The notes below the pieces were generated by a model, which saw only the letters and a program-made list of their open reading frames with translations, did not search any database and had not been told where the DNA came from. A stretch of 49,363 bases of DNA from Verrucomicrobiota bacterium. Its GTDB lineage: Bacteria > Verrucomicrobiota > Verrucomicrobiia > Limisphaerales > SIBE01. The stretch is taken from positions 1-49,363 of the forward strand of contig VHDE01000038.1 of the NCBI GenBank assembly GCA_016871515.1, written 5' to 3'. Of this stretch, positions 44,683 through 49,363 are shown one piece after another (within the stretch, counting starts at the first letter, position 1; the number at the start of each line of letters is the position of its first letter). Position numbers and translations under genes: made by a program.

Positions 44683-44812
44683 CTCCAGATGCCGAAGCGC
44701 AATAGGAACCGCGCTCCCAACTGACAGTTTTCCTCGTACGCACGTTTGAAGCGCAGTTTGACTTCGACTTGCGTCTTTGGTTGCCTATGACGCTGTCAAA
44801 GCTGCCATTCAC

Positions 44813-46630
44813 ATGTCCAACAGCTCAAACGTTCCCCGATTGCCGAAATCTTTCCCTGCCGCCCCAGAGTTCCAAACCATTTTGTGCTCAAGCTTGCTAG
44901 GCGTTCTGGCGTTCGCCGGGAGCGGTTGCGGAAAGACCGAAGTTTCTCTGCCTTCAACACCTTCGGCCGCTCTGCCGATTGCGAAACCCCAGCTCGCATG
45001 GCTCGAAGATGCAACGGAAGCGGTCGGGGTGAACTTTCTCCATGACGTGGGAACTGTGGGAACTTATTTCATGCCGGAATCGCTCGGGTCAGGAACAGCC
45101 ATCTTTGACTTCGACAATGACGGGCGGATGGACCTGTTCTTATTGCAGAACGGCGGCACGAATTCTCCAGCCAAGCATCAATTGTTTCATCAAGAAAACA
45201 ACGGGGCCTTCCGTGATGTCAGTGATGGAAGTGGCCTGAACCTTCCGGGACGCGGAATGGCCGTGGCCGTCGGCGATGTGGACAACGACGGCAAACCCGA
45301 CGTGTTCATCACCGAGTACGATCGGGTGCGATTGTTCCACAATCGTGGCGAAGGCAAGTTTGCCGAGATCACGCGTGAAGCGGGGCTCGACAATCCGCAC
45401 TGGGGTATGTCATCGGCGTTCCTCGATTATGATCGGGACGGCTGGCTCGATTTGATTGTCGTTAATTACGTGGACTACTCGCCTTCCATGAAATGTCCGG
45501 ACGCCCAGGGCAAGCAAGGGTATTGCGGGCCTTCCGGCTTTCCGGGGACAATTCCGCGTTTGTTCCGCAACCTTCCCAACCAAGCCGATTCGATTCGATT
45601 CGAAGACGTGACCTTGAGCGCGGGTCTGGGAAAACTCGCTGGCCCGGGCTTGGGGGTGGTTTGCGGTGACGCCAACGGAGATCGTTGGCCGGACTTGCTC
45701 ATCGCCAATGACGGGCACGTCAACTGGCTGCTAATCAACCAACGCAATGGGACGTTCACGGAAGAAGCCGGGATTCGCGGCATCGCTTATAACGAAATGG
45801 GCGCTGTGCAAGCCAACATGGGCATCGCGATGGGGGATGCTGACGGCGACAACCTCTTTGACATTTTCGTCACGCACTTGAGCACCGAGACTCACGCGCT
45901 TTGGAAGCACGGACCACGCGGCTATTTTCAGGATCGCACCTCGCTTTCGCGGGTGGCAGCGTCTGCTTGGCGCGGCACGGGATTTGGGACGGTCTTCAGC
46001 GATGTCAATAATGATGGCGCTCCCGATCTGCTTGTCGTTAACGGCGGCATTAAGAGGCTCACCATCGATTCCGCGCCCAACGGAAAGGCCAACTCCGATC
46101 CCTTCTGGAATGGTTACGAGCAACGGAGCCAAATATTCGTCAATGACGGCAAGGGAACTTTCGCCGATGTATCGGATAGCAACCTGGCATTTAGCGGCAC
46201 TGCGGCCGTGGCGCGAGGTTTGGCGGCAGGTGACCTGAACAATGACGGCGGACTCGATTTCGTCGTCACCCGAATTGCCGCTTCTGCCCGAGTGTATCGC
46301 AACGTCGCTCCACGCGGCCATTGGCTGATCGTGCGCGTCGTCGAACCGAAGTTCGGGGCCCGCGACGCTTACGGTGCTGAGGTCACGATCAATGCTGGCG
46401 GACGCCGCCAAACCGTCTGGGTCAATCCCTCCCAAAGTTATCTCTGCAGCAACGATCCTCGCGCCCACTTTGGACTCGGTGCGGCAACTCAGGTCGAAGA
46501 TATTCAGGTGATCTGGCCGGACGGGAGCGAAGAAAAGTTCCCCGGCGTGACGGCGGATCAGATCATTACGCTTCGAAAAGGTTCTGGGCAAACCGTCGGA
46601 TTTGCAGTCAACTCCGGCGCTGGCCAATGA
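44813..46630 (+). CDS. CRTAC1-family lipoprotein (FG-GAP/VCBS propeller with ASPIC/UnbV)
   Basis: 605 residues from ATG 44813. Hydrophobic residues ending in the lipobox-like AGSGC suggest a lipoprotein. At least seven Ca2+-binding D-x-D/N-x-D-G-x-x-D loops of an FG-GAP beta-propeller are visible (FDFDNDGRMDLF, GDVDNDGKPDVF, LDYDRDGWLDLI, GDANGDRWPDLL, GDADGDNLFDIF, SDVNNDGAPDLL, GDLNNDGGLDFV). The last ~90 residues (VWVNPSQSYLCSNDPRAHFGLG ... VIWPDGSEEKFPGV) are the ASPIC/UnbV domain. The function is unproven; they are thought to be surface-binding proteins. Its stop overlaps the start of the TPR gene by 4 bp. Confidence 0.93.
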   Translation: MSNSSNVPRLPKSFPAAPEFQTILCSSLLGVLAFAGSGCGKTEVSLPSTPSAALPIAKPQLAWLEDATEAVGVNFLHDVGTVGTYFMPESLGSGTAIFDFDNDGRMDLFLLQNGGTNSPAKHQLFHQENNGAFRDVSDGSGLNLPGRGMAVAVGDVDNDGKPDVFITEYDRVRLFHNRGEGKFAEITREAGLDNPHWGMSSAFLDYDRDGWLDLIVVNYVDYSPSMKCPDAQGKQGYCGPSGFPGTIPRLFRNLPNQADSIRFEDVTLSAGLGKLAGPGLGVVCGDANGDRWPDLLIANDGHVNWLLINQRNGTFTEEAGIRGIAYNEMGAVQANMGIAMGDADGDNLFDIFVTHLSTETHALWKHGPRGYFQDRTSLSRVAASAWRGTGFGTVFSDVNNDGAPDLLVVNGGIKRLTIDSAPNGKANSDPFWNGYEQRSQIFVNDGKGTFADVSDSNLAFSGTAAVARGLAAGDLNNDGGLDFVVTRIAASARVYRNVAPRGHWLIVRVVEPKFGARDAYGAEVTINAGGRRQTVWVNPSQSYLCSNDPRAHFGLGAATQVEDIQVIWPDGSEEKFPGVTADQIITLRKGSGQTVGFAVNSGAGQ

Positions 46631-48006
46631 GCGCGAAGTCAAAAGCGAAGGGCCGATCGAATGTTCAAAAGGGAATGCCGAAGGCGACCTCAACGGCTCC
46701 GGTCCACCGCCCTTGGCCATGGTGGGCCGCCTTCGTGGGCTTGATCGCCGTTGGTGTTTTGGGGTGGCAGGTTTGGAGGAACGCAGCGCCGCCTGCAATC
46801 AGCGTAAACACTGCCGGCTTTGATCCAGTCATTGCCGCGGCCATCGAGGAAGCGCGAAACTCCATCCGTCGCGCGCCTCGTTCAGCCGAAGCGCGAGGTC
46901 GGATGGGGATGGTGCTGCTCGCTCACGAAGTGCGCGCCGAAGCGCGCGAGTGCTTTGCGCAAGCTTCCGCGATCGCGCCGCGCGATCCGCGCTGGCCGTA
47001 CTTGCTTGGTTTGGCGCACCTTGTCGACACCCCCGTTGCCGCCGCGACGAATCTTGATCGTGCGGTGCGGCTCTTTCCCGAAAGCGAATCAATGCCCCGT
47101 TTGCGGCTGGCCGATACTTTGGTCAGCTTAGGGCGTTTGGAGGAAGCTGAGACACATTACCGACACGTTCGGCAGCGCGAGCCAAACTCTCCCTGGGCCG
47201 GGCTCGGGCTCGGCAAAATCTTTAATGCGCGCGATCAAGCGGCCGAGGCAACCAACTTCCTCGCCGCGGCAACACAAGACCTTTCCACACGCAAAGCGGC
47301 GCAGCGCCTTTTATTGAACGTCCATCAACGGCTCGGGCACACGAACGAGGCCGAGCGATTGGCTCAGGTCGTGGCCGGGTTGCCGCACGACAAACCTTTT
47401 CCAGATACGCTCCTCGCGGAAGTCCAGCGATTAAAAACGGGCGAGGCCGCGTGGATTGATCAAGCGGACGAATGGATCAAAACCAGCCGTGTCAACGAGG
47501 CAGCACAACTTCTGGAAAGGACGCTCCAGACTTATCCGAATTCGGATCGCGCCATGTTCTTCCTGGGACGCGCGCGTCTCCGGACGGGTGACGTTGCTGG
47601 CGCCGAAGCGGTCTTGACGAGAGCGATCACGCTAGCGCCGGGCAATATCGAGGCCCAAGTGCAGTTAGGTGTGACGCGGCTTCGGCGAGGCCGCGGCAAA
47701 GAAGCCCAACCTTGCTTTCGCGCGGCTATCGCGGCCAAACCGAACCTCGGAGAAGCTTGGTACAATCTTGCGCTCAGCCTCGGCGGCGACCCGGGCCAAC
47801 GGGCCGAATCTATCGCCGCTTTTCGTGAAGCCATTCGCTTGAAGCCAAATTTCATCGAGTCCTATCTCGGTTTGGCGGTCGTTTTGCGCACTGAGGGACA
47901 GAAGCGAGAAGCCGCTTTCGAATTGCGCCGCGCCCTTTCGCTCGACCCCGAAGAATCACTCCGCAAGAAGTTGCTCGAACAACTGGAGCTCGCTGAACAG
48001 CCGTAA
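46627..48006 (+). CDS. Membrane-anchored tetratricopeptide-repeat protein
   Basis: 459 residues. A basic N-terminus is followed by a membrane segment (about residues 32-50, WWAAFVGLIAVGVLGWQVW). The rest is TPR-type helical repeats, seen for example in AEARGRMGMVLLAHEVRAEARECFAQASAIAPRD, SDRAMFFLGRARLRTGDVAGAE and GEAWYNLALSLGGD ... AFREAIRLKPN. TPR arrays mediate protein contacts. Its ATGA overlap with the CRTAC1 gene indicates translational coupling; CRTAC1-TPR pairs recur in this group, so the two products probably form one envelope assembly. Confidence 0.93.
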   Translation: MSAKSKAKGRSNVQKGMPKATSTAPVHRPWPWWAAFVGLIAVGVLGWQVWRNAAPPAISVNTAGFDPVIAAAIEEARNSIRRAPRSAEARGRMGMVLLAHEVRAEARECFAQASAIAPRDPRWPYLLGLAHLVDTPVAAATNLDRAVRLFPESESMPRLRLADTLVSLGRLEEAETHYRHVRQREPNSPWAGLGLGKIFNARDQAAEATNFLAAATQDLSTRKAAQRLLLNVHQRLGHTNEAERLAQVVAGLPHDKPFPDTLLAEVQRLKTGEAAWIDQADEWIKTSRVNEAAQLLERTLQTYPNSDRAMFFLGRARLRTGDVAGAEAVLTRAITLAPGNIEAQVQLGVTRLRRGRGKEAQPCFRAAIAAKPNLGEAWYNLALSLGGDPGQRAESIAAFREAIRLKPNFIESYLGLAVVLRTEGQKREAAFELRRALSLDPEESLRKKLLEQLELAEQP

Positions 48007-48126
48007 TCATTCCGTCGCGCACTTGTTGGATTTGGACTGACTGACCTGATCACAACGCGCTCCGCCAGCACGACAAAAAGGGATCGCCTTGCGCGCGCCG
48101 ACGTGTAAACCGGGACGAGGCAAACG

Positions 48127-48258
48127 ATGAACGTCCTATTGTGGGTCCTGCAAATCCTTGGCGCGCTCGTGTACGGAGCGTCCGGGGTCATGAAGGTTTT
48201 CATGTTCGACGAGGTCAGCGCGGACGTCCAGTCCTTTGGACCTAAAAACGGCAGTTGA
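48127..48258 (+). pseudogene. DoxX-like membrane protein, cut off by an insertion sequence
   Basis: ATG 48127 opens MNVLLWVLQILGALVYGASG..., then MKVFMF. This is the first helix and the G-x-x-K/MF motif of the DoxX family (four-helix membrane proteins). Family similarity stops near VQSFG at about 48238; the last residues (PKNGS, TGA 48256-48258) belong to the end of the IS element. The remaining three helices should lie beyond the element, outside the window. Confidence 0.65.
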
Positions 48259-49363
48259 GAAGCAAGGCTCCGCCGTCCCAGCGACGGAGAGTTCCTAAGC
48301 TGGCGCCATTTTTGGCTTGGTTCCGCCTCGCGGCCGCGCCTTTCACCCACTGGGCGCCAGCAAACCCATCGCCGGTTGGCGAAAAGGTTCCAAAATCCTC
48401 TGCCAAATTCGCTTCCAGCGCTCCTCCGGCTTCAACTGCTCCGCAGCATTGAGCAGCCCGCTCAAAAACACGCTCAGCCCCGTTAAAAGGTTTTCCTCCA
48501 AGTTGGTCACCAGGACCACATACTCGTACTCCGGTTGGCTGACCACTTCCAATCCCTGTTCCTCCAACAAGGCAAGGGCTTTCTGAGTTCCAACTCCCGG
48601 CTCCCGTCTGCGCCGCAACACGATGGTGCGCCGTTTGCCCGTCCAACCCGTCAGTTGCAGTCGGCCTTCATTTCCTTCCCATCCCTCCGCCAAAGGCTGC
48701 CAGCCGCCCTGTCTCTCTAACAACTCCACCAGTTGCTTAACTTTTGCTGTGCTCCGTTGCCGGAACAAATACTTTTGGGCGCGCTCCTCGCACTCGGCCA
48801 TCATTCGCTCGTTGCCGTAATTGGCATCGCCACAGACCAACCACGGCCGTTGCTCCGGAGTCAGCCGGTCCACGACTTTCCACAGGTTGCTCAGCCCATG
48901 CAGGGCGGCATGCTCTTTGCCCGAATGCACTTCCACATCCAGCGCCACGCGCAAGGTCCGCAGAAAAATGGTGTGGCAGGCATGGCTCGGACGGCCGGGC
49001 TTGGGCGGATTGTAGCCGATCTGAGCTCCTTCCTGGTGGCCGTAGATCGGCTTGACCGTCACAGCCAAATCCGCAATCCAAGGCTGGTCCAAAGCCGGAG
49101 CATACCCGCGCCGGAGAGCTTGGGTTTGCCATTGAGCCAGGGGTTCGGGTTCCTCACCTTGAAAGGCTCGCCGCAAGCTATCCTCACTCACCACTTTTTC
49201 CATTCCCAAACCTTGCGCATTGACCTTGTCTCCTCGGATCGCGGTGACATGCGCATAGCGCCAAGCTCCACTTAAAGTTCCCAGCACCCACGTGCCGAGC
49301 ACGTCTTGAACGGCCGGGGCATTTGGACTGGTGTAACTCAAGGGACACTCCTTGACCCACTCG
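48240..49363. mobile_element. IS1380-family insertion sequence (one end visible)
   Basis: The element starts at about 48236-48245, where DoxX similarity ends, and includes the transposase read toward that end. About 100 bp of non-coding end sequence (CTAAAAACGGCAGTTGAG...) precede the transposase stop. The other end and its inverted repeat are outside the window. Confidence 0.75.
48343..49363 (-). CDS. IS1380-like transposase (C-terminal part, runs off the right edge)
   Basis: The frame is open from the window edge (...EWVKECPLSYTSPNA) to a stop at 48343. The IS1380 hallmark block DLAVTVKPIYGHQEGAQIGYNPPKPGRPSH carries the first catalytic Asp, and VCGDANYGNE the second. Downstream KALALLEEQGLEVVSQPEYEYVVLVTNLEE contains the region with the third acidic residue. 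It catalyses DDE-type cut-and-paste transposition. About a third of the usual length is outside the window at the N-terminus. No frameshift is seen in the visible part, so the element may be active. Confidence 0.85.
   Translation of the reverse strand, partial: EWVKECPLSYTSPNAPAVQDVLGTWVLGTLSGAWRYAHVTAIRGDKVNAQGLGMEKVVSEDSLRRAFQGEEPEPLAQWQTQALRRGYAPALDQPWIADLAVTVKPIYGHQEGAQIGYNPPKPGRPSHACHTIFLRTLRVALDVEVHSGKEHAALHGLSNLWKVVDRLTPEQRPWLVCGDANYGNERMMAECEERAQKYLFRQRSTAKVKQLVELLERQGGWQPLAEGWEGNEGRLQLTGWTGKRRTIVLRRRREPGVGTQKALALLEEQGLEVVSQPEYEYVVLVTNLEENLLTGLSVFLSGLLNAAEQLKPEERWKRIWQRILEPFRQPAMGLLAPSG

Noticed and set aside
45731..46798. 355-residue minus-strand open frame
   Set aside because: It lies antisense to the CRTAC1 and TPR genes, both of which have clear domains and overlapping start/stop.
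1..49363. CRISPR arrays, tRNA or rRNA genes
   Set aside because: No regularly spaced identical repeats with unique spacers and no GTTCRA-type T-loop with a matching cloverleaf were found by eye; a covariance search would be needed to exclude a tRNA completely.

Overview
The window looks like a chromosomal segment of a Verrucomicrobiota bacterium of the Pedosphaera/Limisphaerales type. The evidence is the gene repertoire: three pseudopilin-like proteins with an [28 protein letters not shown] N-terminus and H-X9-DG tails, a DUF1501 protein, a CRTAC1/ASPIC-UnbV plus TPR gene pair, a CotH-like gene, and a tiny basic MGRQYNKVEKR protein. Intergenic DNA is loaded with long imperfect palindromes. 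The taxonomic call is inference from family content. I see no rRNA, tRNA or CRISPR array.

Layout. 1-4400: a transposase remnant at the left edge, then a minus-strand run of an EamA exporter, a class I aminotransferase, an M23 peptidase and a SecD-like lipoprotein. 4400-5810: a very small plus-strand gene with a perfect terminator, a ~110 bp palindromic element, three DnaA-box-like 9-mers, and then ~870 nt with no plausible gene but many hairpins (several with GNRA loops), ending in a 14-bp terminator; I read this as a large structured RNA that I cannot assign to a known family. 6166-12470: cysK, a pseudopilin-like gene, a LysR regulator, a broken universal-stress gene overlapping a P2A-type cation ATPase. 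12700-19760: a frameshifted CotH gene, an SGNH hydrolase, a DUF1501 protein, a truncated PRC-barrel protein, and an A-type Fe-S carrier beside hscB. 19788-25551: 2-aminoethylphosphonate degradation (phnW, phnA, phnY) on the minus strand, with a vapBC pair and a palindromic element inserted between its genes and an alkaline-phosphatase-superfamily gene upstream. 25552-28220: two more pseudopilins and a ModE-like HTH protein.

28408-29235 is the most striking gene: a PDZ-thioredoxin (TlpA-like) protein whose first redox Cys codon is an in-frame TGA (WUGPC), followed 31 nt later by a 7-bp hairpin with a GGUC loop, the hallmark of a bacterial SECIS element. It is a strong selenoprotein candidate. 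29374-41390 holds an epimerase and a catabolic region (Ldh-type oxidoreductase, RraA-like, HpaI-type aldolase, two Gfo/Idh/MocA proteins, MFS transporter, methylmalonate-semialdehyde-type dehydrogenase, Fe-dependent alcohol dehydrogenase). 41501-48006 holds a secreted protein with three 216-residue repeats, then the CRTAC1 lipoprotein and TPR protein. The right edge is an IS1380-like transposase that has cut off a DoxX-like gene.

Several genes (usp, cotH, the small membrane protein at 32294) carry single-base frameshifts. These could be real decay or base-call errors in homopolymers, and the sequence alone cannot decide.
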